Positions 16,120-24,254 of a DNA stretch of 64,000 nt are shown one piece after another (positions within the stretch are counted from its first letter, which is position 1; each line of letters begins with the position of its first letter). Position numbers and translations under genes: made by a program. Origin of the DNA: JACVRN01 sp036389255 (lineage in GTDB: Bacteria; Acidobacteriota; Blastocatellia; Pyrinomonadales; Pyrinomonadaceae); contig DASVQI010000021.1 of NCBI GenBank assembly GCA_036389255.1, positions 31,635 to 95,634 on the forward strand. The letters run 5' to 3'. The notes beneath the pieces were generated by a model. It saw nothing but the letters and a program-made list of their open reading frames with translations. It ran no database searches and was not told the origin of the DNA.

Positions 16120-17100
16120 ATGGACAAAATCAGCGTCGGAATCATAGGAGCCGGTTACATAGGCGGAGTTCACGCCTCCGTGCTGATGCGCGACGAGCGC
16201 GTGCGGCTGGCAAAGGTTCATGACATCTCTCAAGAGCGCGCGGAACAACTCGCACGCACGAACGGCGCAAGCATTGCCGCCAGCGCCGAAGAGTTGATAG
16301 AGAGCGTGGATGCTGTCTACATCACGACTCCCAACACGAGGCACACCGGGTTGGCCGTCGCGGCGGCTCAGGCTGGCAGGCACGTCTTCTGTGAAAAGCC
16401 CATGGCGACGAATCTTGAGGACGCGCGACGGGTGCTTGAGGCGGGCAAGGGCGAGCGTGGAGTTTTTCAGGTTGGACACAACCGCCGGTTCGCGCCCGTG
16501 TACGCCATGCTCCGCAAAATCCTGAAGGAAGAGAGTGAGCCTCATTCCGCGCACGTCAAGATGAATCGCGGCGAGCTTATCAATCCCGAGTGGGTCGGGG
16601 ACGCGGCCACGACGGGCGGCTTTCTCTACGAGACTACCATTCACATGTTCGACATGATGCGCTTCCTCTTCGGTGAAGTCTTGGAGCTTTCGGCTATAGG
16701 CTCGCGCCACGAATACGGGGAAGTTGACGACTTCTCCGTGTTGCTCAAGTTCGAGAGCGGCCTGCACGCCACGCTCTGCTCGTCTGCGGACGCAAGCTGG
16801 CTCTTCCCCTTCGAGCGCGTGGAGGTCTTCTCTCATCACCAGACGCTTGTCACGCGCGAGATGGAGAGCCTCACCCTGAGCGAAGGGCTGAGCGGCCAGC
16901 ACCGCACACACTCCATGCAGCAGTTGGCAAAGGAAGAGAAGTGGGGGTACTTGCAGGAAGACCGCGCCTTCATAGACGCGATTGTAGATGGCAGGGAAGT
17001 GCCTGTGACTGCGCTCGACGGCTACAAATCCGTAGAGCTTGTGGACGCCTGCTATAGAGCGGTCGAGACGTCCGAGCGCATTAATCTCAACTCAGTGTAA
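16120..17100 (+). CDS. Gfo/Idh/MocA family oxidoreductase
   Basis: A 326-residue NAD(P)-dependent dehydrogenase. The Rossmann glycine motif GIIGAGYIG (7-15) and the family motif C-E92-K93-P94 (VFCEKPMATN) are present; the latter carries the catalytic lysine of the family. The substrate domain includes GGFLYETTIHMFDMMRFLFGE. It is close to myo-/scyllo-inositol 2-dehydrogenases and other polyol dehydrogenases. It starts 8 nt after the isomerase stop and ends the importer operon. A palindromic repeat at 17114-17203 follows and probably terminates it. Confidence 0.87.
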   Translation: MDKISVGIIGAGYIGGVHASVLMRDERVRLAKVHDISQERAEQLARTNGASIAASAEELIESVDAVYITTPNTRHTGLAVAAAQAGRHVFCEKPMATNLEDARRVLEAGKGERGVFQVGHNRRFAPVYAMLRKILKEESEPHSAHVKMNRGELINPEWVGDAATTGGFLYETTIHMFDMMRFLFGEVLELSAIGSRHEYGEVDDFSVLLKFESGLHATLCSSADASWLFPFERVEVFSHHQTLVTREMESLTLSEGLSGQHRTHSMQQLAKEEKWGYLQEDRAFIDAIVDGREVPVTALDGYKSVELVDACYRAVETSERINLNSV

Positions 17101-17113
17101 GAAACGCTACGAC

Positions 17114-17203
17114 TCACCGCAGAGACGCAGAGAGACGCTGAGGACGCGCTGAGAACTTAAATCCTCTGCGCTACCTTTGCGTCTCTCTGCGTCTCTGCGG
17201 TGA
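17114..17203. repeat. Dispersed palindrome family B, copy 1
   Basis: A 90-nt element whose ends form a perfect 25-bp stem (17114-17138 with 17179-17203), built of CACCGCAGAGACGCAGAGAG and its complement. It lies between convergent genes and ends 1 nt from the stop of the leftward receptor gene, so it is likely a bidirectional terminator. A second copy is at 35872-35967. Confidence 0.85.
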
Positions 17204-17204
17204 A

Positions 17205-19535
17205 TTAACGTGAGCCGGTTCGGAGCCTGAAGCCTACGCGAAAGAGAAGCGGCGGGCCTATGGTTCTGATGGGCGTGCGACCGACCGTGTATCTTTGATT
17301 GAAGAGGTTTTCGGCTGCGAGGAATGCTTCGAGGTTGCGCGTGATGCGGCGCGAGAGGAACGCGTCGAGCGTAAAGTATGGCTCAAGCTGCAAGAGGTTC
17401 TGGTCGTCATCGAATTGAGTGCTTGAGGCGCGTCCCTGAAAGGCTGCCGTCAGTAGCGACTCTTTAGAATATCTCGCCTGAAAAGTTAGCTGGTGACGCG
17501 CAACCTGCGGGACGCGCTTTCCTTCAAGCCCTGTGTTGGCGGGAAATTCCAGAACGGTCGCGTCAACGAAGAGATAGCCGCCCGACAGAGTCCAGTTGTT
17601 TGAGAGCCGCGCGTCCGCTTCAAACTCTAAGCCGCGCGAGCGTGTCCGCCCCAGATTCTCGCGTTGCCGCGTGATGAGTCCGGGTTGTGTGCGCAGCGTG
17701 ACGTTGGCCACGGGCCGCGCCACCTCCATCCAGAAAACGGTGGCTTGCGTGCTTAACCTGTCACTGAAGAGAGATGCGCGCCCGCCCGCTTCGCCGCCCG
17801 TCAGACGCTCCGCGCTCAGACCCTCATTGGCGAGCGTCAGCACATCCCCTACGCGAAAGCTTCTGTAAAGCTCATTCAGAGTCGGCGCGCGAAACGCCCT
17901 GTAGAAGGAAGCGTTGAGCGAGAGTTGATTCGTCAGGCGATAGAGCGCGGAGACTTGCGGGCTAAAGGCCGTCTCCGTGCGGTCTGGAAAAATGCTCGTG
18001 TTGGAACTTGCGCCAGCCGCGAGCGGCTGCGCGAACTGAAACGCGTCCGAGTTGCGCCACCTGTCAACGCGCACGCCAACTCTGAAGAGAAGGCGCGGGC
18101 TCAGGTTGATAAGGTCTTCTACGAAAAGCCCCAGATTGCTTTGCCGCCCGCCCGCGTTGGAGAGAGAAGCCGCGCGCCCGAGCGTGTAAACAATCTCGTC
18201 ACTTTCGCCCCGGACTTCCTGCGCGTCCACGCCCGCCACCAGAGTCTGATGCGAGCCGAACCCGCGCGACCACTGTAGAGAGAGGCCCTTGAATTGTGAC
18301 GGGGAGCGTTGCAGCCGCGTGAGCGTCTCGCTGCTGCGGTCGGCGCTGACGGCCGAAAAGGTCTGGTCGTAAACCTGAGTGCCGCCGTAGGCCCGCAAAG
18401 TGAAAGCGCCCGCATCGGTTCGCCGCCAGTCAAGCCCCGCGCTCAACTGCCGCGTGTGCGTGCGGTTTATCTGGAGCGGCGTGCCGTTGGTGCGGGCCTC
18501 TCCGAAGACGGAGCCGCGAAGAAAGAGGCGCCCGCGCCCTTTAATCTCCCGCGAAAGGCTCAGGTCAAGCGTCGTGCGTCGAACGCCTGCGGGCGTGTCT
18601 ACTCTCCCGCGCTCGCGCTCGTCTACGAGTATGTAGCCTTCCGTGCTGAATACCTCGGCGGCGGCGCTTGCGCTCCACTTTCCCCTGCCGCCTGCCGCGA
18701 AGAGAGAGGCTTCTCCCGTCTCAAGGCTTCCGTAAGAGGCTTCCAGTGAGAGAGCGTTTGCGGCTGGCTGGCGCGTGATGAGATTGACTACGCCGCCTAG
18801 AGCAGAGCTTCCGTAAAGAGAGCTTGCTCCGCCGCGCAGGACTTCTATGCGGTCTATTGACTCGCGCGGCACACGCCCCCAGTAGACCCAGCCGCCAAAA
18901 GGGTCATTTAGCGGAACGCCGTCCACCAGCACGAGCGCGCGGCTTGCTCCCGACGGGCCTATGCCGCGCAGCGAGACGCCCTGAGTGGTAGGGTTCGCGG
19001 CGCGGCTGCCGGTGCGCCGGAACAACGTGAAGCCCGGAACCTGCCGCAGAGCGTCGTCAATAGTGGCCGCTCCGGCCTCCGCTACCTCGCGGGACGAGAG
19101 AACGACGAGGCTGCCTGCTACATCGTTGAGACGCGTCTCGGTGCGCGTGGCCGTCACCGTCACGGCTTCGGAAAGAGACGCCGGGACAAGGACGATTCTT
19201 AACTGGCCGGAAGCGGCGACTGCATCCTTTATCTTCGCCTCGTTCGGCGCGAACCCGTTGGCACTAACCAGAATCGTAGCCTCGCCTGTTGGCGCCGCGG
19301 CAAGCCGGAATTTTCCCTCAGCGTCCGTCGTTGCAAACTGCGCTTCGGCCCGCATCCTGATTAACACTTGCGCGCCAGCCACGGGCGCGCCCGTCTGGTC
19401 AATCACGACGCCTTCCAACTGCTGCGCCTGCGCGCGCGCCTCGCTACAGGCAAAGATGGATGAGACTAGAGCAAGGAGAAGCGCAAAGGTGCGCGCCGAT
19501 GACAGCCTGCCGGTTCTGTTGTTGCTGAAGCTCAT
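17205..19535 (-). CDS. TonB-dependent receptor with carboxypeptidase-regulatory domain
   Basis: A 776-residue outer-membrane receptor of the BtuB/FepA/CirA layout. Signal peptide about 1-35, carboxypeptidase-regulatory-like domain about 38-115 (EGVVIDQTGAPVAGAQV), plug about 120-235 (AVTVTATRTETRLNDV, IDDALRQVPGFTL, GASSLYGSSALGGVVNLIT), then the barrel with YRAFRAPTLNELYRSF near the middle and FLAAENLFNQRYTVG near the end. A strong ribosome site (AAGGGGACAGAGG) precedes ATG 19535. The ligand, perhaps a siderophore, cobalamin or sugar, is not readable. It stands alone between a palindromic repeat and a 190-nt promoter region. Confidence 0.92.
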   Translation of the reverse strand: MSFSNNRTGRLSSARTFALLLALVSSIFACSEARAQAQQLEGVVIDQTGAPVAGAQVLIRMRAEAQFATTDAEGKFRLAAAPTGEATILVSANGFAPNEAKIKDAVAASGQLRIVLVPASLSEAVTVTATRTETRLNDVAGSLVVLSSREVAEAGAATIDDALRQVPGFTLFRRTGSRAANPTTQGVSLRGIGPSGASRALVLVDGVPLNDPFGGWVYWGRVPRESIDRIEVLRGGASSLYGSSALGGVVNLITRQPAANALSLEASYGSLETGEASLFAAGGRGKWSASAAAEVFSTEGYILVDERERGRVDTPAGVRRTTLDLSLSREIKGRGRLFLRGSVFGEARTNGTPLQINRTHTRQLSAGLDWRRTDAGAFTLRAYGGTQVYDQTFSAVSADRSSETLTRLQRSPSQFKGLSLQWSRGFGSHQTLVAGVDAQEVRGESDEIVYTLGRAASLSNAGGRQSNLGLFVEDLINLSPRLLFRVGVRVDRWRNSDAFQFAQPLAAGASSNTSIFPDRTETAFSPQVSALYRLTNQLSLNASFYRAFRAPTLNELYRSFRVGDVLTLANEGLSAERLTGGEAGGRASLFSDRLSTQATVFWMEVARPVANVTLRTQPGLITRQRENLGRTRSRGLEFEADARLSNNWTLSGGYLFVDATVLEFPANTGLEGKRVPQVARHQLTFQARYSKESLLTAAFQGRASSTQFDDDQNLLQLEPYFTLDAFLSRRITRNLEAFLAAENLFNQRYTVGRTPIRTIGPPLLFRVGFRLRTGSR

Positions 19536-19728
19536 CCTCTGTCCCCTTGATGATGGCTGAGCTTAGCACACGCGGCATGAAAACAGAGCGTTTGCATTTC
19601 AACACAGTTTGCAAGCAGAATAATCGCAAGCGAAGTATTCAGGCTTAGGAAAACGGAAAACAGAAAACAGAATCCAGAATGAGAAGCGGCAAGCTCTGCT
19701 TTTATTCTGAGTCCTGATTATTGCTCTT

Positions 19729-20976
19729 ATGTCCATGCTCTCCAATCTGCTGCGGTTTCGTCTGGTGGACGAGAAGGGACGGTCTGTGCGTCTGGCAGAC
19801 TTGGCCGTGGCGCATCTGGAGGGCGATTATCCGCAGGTCACGCGACTGCTCTTTTTTAACGAGGGCGGAGAGAGAAAGTCTCTGGCGTGGCGCGATGTGC
19901 GCTCAATCGAGTGGCGCGAGCGTTTGATACGGGTACAAGATTTGGAGGCAGGCTCGCCCATAAGCTCAGCCCCGCTCAAGGAGGAAGCCCTGCTCCGCGC
20001 GGAGGTGCTGGATGCTCTCGTGCTAGACCTTCAGAATCGCCGCGCCACTCGCGCCAACGACCTTTGCCTTGAGGAAGAGGACGGGCGGCTGCTGCTACGC
20101 GCTGCCGACGCCAGCATGAGCGCCGTCTTCAGGCGTCTCACTCGCGGGCTCTACAAGCACGTGAGCAAGGAGGCTCTCTACGATTGGAAGTACGTGGAAT
20201 TCCTGCGCGGCGACCCGCAGGCCGCTCGTCACGAGGCGGGCAAGCACCTTCGCATCACGCGGCTGCCGCCCGGCGAGATAGCGCTCCTGACGAACCAGAT
20301 TCCATATCTTCACGCGGCGGAGCTTTTGATACTGCTTCCAGACCCTCTGGCCGCAGACACGCTGGAATCAATGCTGCCGGAGCGACAGCTACAGGTCTTC
20401 GAAGAGTTGGACGAAGAACAGTCGTTGCGCATCCTCGCGCTGATGGCCCCCGATAACGCAGCCGACCTAGTGGGCCGTCTGACCCTTGAAGAGATGCAGT
20501 CGCTGCTGCACAAGCTGCCGAAGCGCAGGAGCGAGCGCATCATAGACCTTCTGCGTTACCCCGAAGACACGGTGGGCGGGATTATGACGAACGACATGGT
20601 GACAGCGCCAAGGAATCTGACCGTCGCGGAGGCGCGCGAATACTTGCGCAAGAAGCTGAAGGGGCCTGACTTCGTCTTCTACGTTTACGCGGTCGAGAGC
20701 CAAGAGAGCCAGAAGCTTTGCGGCCTGCTCTCTCTACGCAATCTATTGACGGAGGATGACGACCGGAAGCTGGAAGATATTATGGATCCGTTTGTCTCCA
20801 CGCTCGACCCGCTCGACGAGGCCGTCAACGCGGCCTACAGGGTGATTGATAGCGGGCTCGCGGCGATGCCGGTTGTGGGGCGCGAGGGAAAGCTCGTGGG
20901 CATAGTGCCCGTGGACGTGGCCATAGAACAGATTGCGCCGGACGGTGCCGCCCGCCAGCTAAGGATTTTCGCATGA
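19729..20976 (+). CDS. Soluble MgtE-N/CBS-domain protein (probable Mg2+ sensor subunit)
   Basis: A 415-residue protein without membrane helices. The first ~90 residues look like a PRC-barrel-type domain repeated once. Residues about 190-295 match the MgtE intracellular N domain (LHAAELLILLPDPLAADTLESML, LLHKLPKRRSERIIDLLRY). A CBS pair follows (TVGGIMTNDMVTAP..., LEDIMDPFVSTLDP...). In MgtE these domains sense cytosolic Mg2+ and gate the pore; here the pore is missing, and the stop overlaps by 4 nt an NRAMP-like transporter gene. I infer that it regulates that transporter. ATG 19729 lacks a ribosome site; ATG 19735 is an alternative. Confidence 0.85.
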   Translation: MSMLSNLLRFRLVDEKGRSVRLADLAVAHLEGDYPQVTRLLFFNEGGERKSLAWRDVRSIEWRERLIRVQDLEAGSPISSAPLKEEALLRAEVLDALVLDLQNRRATRANDLCLEEEDGRLLLRAADASMSAVFRRLTRGLYKHVSKEALYDWKYVEFLRGDPQAARHEAGKHLRITRLPPGEIALLTNQIPYLHAAELLILLPDPLAADTLESMLPERQLQVFEELDEEQSLRILALMAPDNAADLVGRLTLEEMQSLLHKLPKRRSERIIDLLRYPEDTVGGIMTNDMVTAPRNLTVAEAREYLRKKLKGPDFVFYVYAVESQESQKLCGLLSLRNLLTEDDDRKLEDIMDPFVSTLDPLDEAVNAAYRVIDSGLAAMPVVGREGKLVGIVPVDVAIEQIAPDGAARQLRIFA

Positions 20977-22367
20977 GCAGACCTCCGACACCGCAGGGGC
21001 TCGAGCCGATTGAGTCGGTGGAATCGGTCGCTCTGCCGAGGGCCGCGCGCACAGTCCAAAGAGCGGGGCTTCGCGTAAACATACGCGGGCGCAGCATACG
21101 CCTTCGCGGCTTGCGCACGCAGCCGAGGGGGCTGCTTCGCTGGCTGCTGATACTGGGGCCGGGGCTCATCGCCACCTCTGCCGGAAACGACGCGGGCGGC
21201 ATAGCCACCTACTCTTCAGCCGGAGCCAGGTACGGCTATGACCTGATTTGGGTGATGATACTGCTGACCGTCTCTTACGCGGTCGTGCAGGAGATGTGCT
21301 CGCGCCTCGGAGCGGCGACGGGGCGCGGGCTGCTAGACCTGATTCGGGAAAGGTACGGGCTGGGCTGGGCCACGTTCGCCGTCGTCATCATCCTAGTAGC
21401 CAACGGCGGCGTCACAGTCTCCGAGTTCGTAGGCATCAGCGCAGCCGTTGAGCTTCTGGGCATAAACAAGTACATAGTCGTGCCCTTGGCCGCAGCGCTC
21501 ATCTGGTATCTGGTCATCTTCGGCTCCTACAACAGCGTGGAGAAAATCTTTATCCTGATGACGCTGGTTTTCTTCGCCTATCCGGCGGCGTCCTTTATGG
21601 CCCGGCCCGACTGGGGCGAGGTCGCGCGCGGAGCCTTCGTCCCGACGATTCGCACAGACCCGGACTACATCTTCATCCTTGTCGGACTGCTGGGCACTAC
21701 GCTCACGCCCTACATTCAAATCTTTCAGCAAAGCTCGCTGGTGGAAAAGGGCGTGGCGCGTCGTCATTACAAGAACGAGCGGGTGGACGCTTACTTCGGC
21801 GCGTTCTTCTCCAACCTGATGTCAGTCTTCATGATTATAGCGACCGCCGCGACGCTTCATGCCGTCGGCAAGACCAACATAGAATCGGCTGCCGACGCCG
21901 CACGCGCGCTTGAGCCCGTGGTCGGAAGCTCCGCCAAGCTGCTCTTCGCTGTAGGGCTGCTGGGCGCGTCGCTTCTGGCGGGCGCGATTCTCCCTCTAGC
22001 CACGAGCTACGCCATCAGCGAAGCCTTCGGCATACCGAAGGGCGTCAATCTGGATTTCCGTCGCGGGCGTGTCTTCTTCACCCTCTTTACGGCGCTGATT
22101 GTAGCGGGAACCGGGCTGGCGCTGATTCCGAACCTCCCGGTCATTCAGCTACTCGTAGCCGTGCAGGTGCTAAACGGCATACTGCTGCCAATCATTCTGG
22201 TCTTCATACTGAAGCTGATTAACGACAAGCGGCTGACGGGAGATTTGAAGAACACGCCGCTTTACAACGTGCTCGGGTGGGGAACCTTTGCGATGATAAC
22301 GACAGCAGTCCTAATCATGCTCGGCAGCCAGTTGCTCAAGCTTCTGGGCATCAGCCTCTTCGGCTGA
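20973..22367 (+). CDS. NRAMP-family transporter with non-canonical metal site, probably Mg2+
   Basis: A 464-residue polytopic protein. The canonical helix-1 motif DPGN reads D73-A-G-G76 (GPGLIATSAGNDAGG), and the helix-6 motif MPH reads T245-P-Y247 (GTTLTPYIQIFQQSS). The Asp is kept, but the Asn, the Mn2+-selecting Met and the His are lost. Canonical Mn2+/Fe2+ uptake is therefore unlikely. As I recall, NRAMP-related Mg2+ transporters also lose the Met. Coupling by ATGA overlap to an MgtE-type sensor protein favours Mg2+. A ~55-residue basic N-terminal extension precedes the first helix. Confidence 0.87.
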   Translation: MSRPPTPQGLEPIESVESVALPRAARTVQRAGLRVNIRGRSIRLRGLRTQPRGLLRWLLILGPGLIATSAGNDAGGIATYSSAGARYGYDLIWVMILLTVSYAVVQEMCSRLGAATGRGLLDLIRERYGLGWATFAVVIILVANGGVTVSEFVGISAAVELLGINKYIVVPLAAALIWYLVIFGSYNSVEKIFILMTLVFFAYPAASFMARPDWGEVARGAFVPTIRTDPDYIFILVGLLGTTLTPYIQIFQQSSLVEKGVARRHYKNERVDAYFGAFFSNLMSVFMIIATAATLHAVGKTNIESAADAARALEPVVGSSAKLLFAVGLLGASLLAGAILPLATSYAISEAFGIPKGVNLDFRRGRVFFTLFTALIVAGTGLALIPNLPVIQLLVAVQVLNGILLPIILVFILKLINDKRLTGDLKNTPLYNVLGWGTFAMITTAVLIMLGSQLLKLLGISLFG

Positions 22368-22378
22368 AATGAAGGGCA

Positions 22379-22828
22379 TTAAATAGCTTTCGTGCTGCTT
22401 CGTGCTAGCTCATTCTTCTTTATAATCCGCTCGCGCAACGGCCTCCAGTAGCGCAGCGCCAGCCAGTGCGCGCCGCCTATGAGAATGGCCGCCGCCAGCG
22501 CGGTGGATAAATCAACCGCCGTTCTGGCCGTCGGGCGAAGCCAGCCGGAGCAGATTTCGGCTGCCGCCCCAGCGAGAGCGAACGCCGCAAACGGAGGCCC
22601 AGCGCGCCGCTTCGTTATGAAGCCATAGATGCCCGGCGCGGAGAGCAGCACAAGCAGGTACGCGGAAAATCCAATCAGCACGCGCAGTAGCTTCTGCCAG
22701 TTGCCGTCCCACGCCAGCCCGGAAAGCACAAGGACGAACAGCAGAGCGAGCAGGCACAGGCTCAACTTAAGGTCACGTCGCATGGTCGCGCCTGCGTCCG
22801 CATTCTTTCTTTCAAGTCCGTTTGTCAT
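22379..22828 (-). CDS. Small membrane protein of unknown function
   Basis: A 149-residue protein with four predicted membrane helices (about 22-40, 49-66, 77-95, 107-126) and a basic C-terminus. GGAGG about 11 nt before ATG 22828 supports the start; an in-frame Met at residue 16 is an alternative. The last residues (ARSSTKAI) are encoded by a 20-nt sequence (22385-22404) that recurs exactly at 57998-58017, part of a dispersed palindromic repeat, so the C-terminus appears to have been rewritten by a repeat. It is convergent with the NRAMP-like gene, only 11 nt apart. No family recognised. Confidence 0.65.
   Translation of the reverse strand: MTNGLERKNADAGATMRRDLKLSLCLLALLFVLVLSGLAWDGNWQKLLRVLIGFSAYLLVLLSAPGIYGFITKRRAGPPFAAFALAGAAAEICSGWLRPTARTAVDLSTALAAAILIGGAHWLALRYWRPLRERIIKKNELARSSTKAI
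22385..22404. repeat. Fragment of dispersed repeat family D
   Basis: AGCTTTCGTGCTGCTTCGTG, identical over 20 nt to 57998-58017. Here it lies within the final codons of the membrane protein gene on the opposite strand. Confidence 0.7.
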
Positions 22829-22932
22829 ATGGCTTGAGCCTCCAGTGAGTCCGGTTGCCCTTTAGACGCCCCGCGCCCGGAATTGTTCCATCCTTCAAAA
22901 ATTGGCTATATTGAGCAGGGGAGAGAAAGCTC

Positions 22933-23445
22933 ATGTACCGTAGCTTCAGACTCATCATATCACTGGCCGTCATCATAGGCTGCGCCGCGCCCCTGCCGTC
23001 TCAGGAGCGTGATTCCGGCAGAGGCTCTCTGGCGGAGTTGAGGGACAAGCAGAGGGTCTGGGTGATTGTGCGGCGAGGCGCGGTGCTGGATGCGAGCGGC
23101 GTGGATGCTTCCGTCATCTCAGAGGTCTACAGGGAAGGGAGCCACCGCCCGGCCTTTCCGCGCACGTTCAACCTGATTGCCAGAAAGCTCAACAAGTACA
23201 TTAAAGAGCACAAGAGCATCTCAGCCGCGCGCAGTCTCTCGGATGCGGACTTCATACTCTTCTTCAACGTGCTGGAGATTCGCAGGCCGCTCGGCACGCC
23301 TTACGCTTACGGCGAATTGTTCGTCATCCTCAACACTCAGCCCTCGCCGCGCATCCTCTGGAAGACACGTAATAGCGGCAAGTTCGTGGACGACGCCGTC
23401 GCGGATTTCATCTCGGAGCTAAAGGCCGTGCGCGGCGAGAACTAG
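22933..23445 (+). CDS. Exported protein of unknown function
   Basis: A 170-residue protein with a signal peptide (MYRSFRLIISLAVIIGCAAPLPSQ; the Cys at 17 is not in a good lipobox, although a lipoprotein is possible). The mature part is alpha/beta with RVWVIVRRGAVLDASG, FNLIARKLNKYIKEHKS and DADFILFFNVLEIRRP, ending in KFVDDAVADFISELKAV. This pattern, with a strand ending in DADFILFF and a C-terminal amphipathic helix, resembles small periplasmic proteins of unknown role. GGGGAGAGAAAG precedes the ATG. It is convergent with 23584-24090. No function assigned. Confidence 0.7.
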   Translation: MYRSFRLIISLAVIIGCAAPLPSQERDSGRGSLAELRDKQRVWVIVRRGAVLDASGVDASVISEVYREGSHRPAFPRTFNLIARKLNKYIKEHKSISAARSLSDADFILFFNVLEIRRPLGTPYAYGELFVILNTQPSPRILWKTRNSGKFVDDAVADFISELKAVRGEN

Positions 23446-23505
23446 AAAGAGCCGGTCGCGCCGACGAGGAATTTCCCGGCCCTTCTTTCACACCTAAAAG
23501 CGAAA

Positions 23506-23537
23506 GGCGGCGAAGCCCCTGTTAGAGCCTCGCCGCC
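23506..23537 (-). terminator. Probable terminator between convergent genes
   Basis: Stem GGCGGCGA/TCGCCGCC (23506-23513 with 23530-23537) with extra inner GC pairing. Read leftward it is followed by TTTCGCTTTTA, fitting a terminator for the gene that ends at 23584. Confidence 0.5.
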
Positions 23538-23583
23538 CGTAGAAATTTGCGCTTCGTGAATTTCTGACCGGAGACAAACGTGC

Positions 23584-24090
23584 TTAAGTTTTCTTGACGA
23601 ACACGCGCTTCATCTGTTGAGTGCCCATGGCGGAGGCTATGTTCATCTCTACGGTCAGTGTCTTTCCGTCGGCCGAGAGCGTCCACTTGCGAGTCACATC
23701 AAGGGCCAGAGAGCCGTTCGGCGTCTCGAAAGTAACCTCTTCCTTGACATCCAAACCGTTGCCGTCGGCAGCCCATTTGGCTGTTCTTTTGCCCTTGCCT
23801 TCGGCCCCGCCCGGCCCCTTCTGCGTAAAGTCCGCAGGCTTGCCGTCCAGCACGTAAACGTCCGTAACGTTCTGCTCGCCGGATTCCGTCGTCAGCTTGC
23901 TGTCTATGTTGACCTTGTCGCCGTCCTGCTTGACTACCATCACCTGATCTTTAATAGCCGGGGGGAGCCCCTCGCTTCTGCTCTTATCAAGCGTCCACGT
24001 GCCGCTAAAGTCCGCCTTGGCCGACGCCCCGACCAGACTCAACGCAAAGACCAGAGCCGCCACGCCCGCCATCACAAAGTTACGCTTCAT
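23584..24090 (-). CDS. Exported lipocalin-like beta-rich protein
   Basis: A 168-residue protein. AGGAG precedes ATG 24090; the upstream TTG at 24096 is rejected. The signal peptide is about 1-25 (ending GASAKA). The mature protein begins DFSGTWTLDKSRSEGLPP and alternates short strands (VMVVKQDGDKVNIDSKL, TRKWTLSADGKTLTVEM), a pattern common in acidobacterial secreted proteins of lipocalin-like or DUF1579-like fold. No catalytic residues stand out. It stands alone, with a palindromic repeat 100 nt upstream and a probable terminator downstream. Role unknown. Confidence 0.68.
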   Translation of the reverse strand: MKRNFVMAGVAALVFALSLVGASAKADFSGTWTLDKSRSEGLPPAIKDQVMVVKQDGDKVNIDSKLTTESGEQNVTDVYVLDGKPADFTQKGPGGAEGKGKRTAKWAADGNGLDVKEEVTFETPNGSLALDVTRKWTLSADGKTLTVEMNIASAMGTQQMKRVFVKKT

Positions 24091-24191
24091 ATACAATCTC
24101 CTGAAAAATAGGATTTCATATCAAGGTGTGCCTCGATTAGAGAGCTACTACGGGAAGGACTGCGGGAAAGTTTCAAAGGCGATGCAGAAGA

Positions 24192-24244
24192 AATTGATTA
24201 ACCGGCTCACTGTTTCATTGAAACAGTGAGCCGGTTAATCAATT
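24192..24244. repeat. Dispersed palindrome family A, copy 2
   Basis: A 53-nt perfect inverted repeat (arms of 26, one central base at 24218). It shares core ACCGGCTCA and 3' flank AGTCAATCTT with copy 1 at 4083-4133; stem positions that differ do so on both arms. It stands 11 nt from the stop of the leftward ATPase gene. Confidence 0.85.
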
Positions 24245-24254
24245 AGTCAATCTT

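Noticed and set aside
19650..19680. Short A/G-rich repeat related to ATTCTGGATTCTG at about 59424-59437
   Set aside because: Only about 13 nt are shared; too short to call a repeat family.
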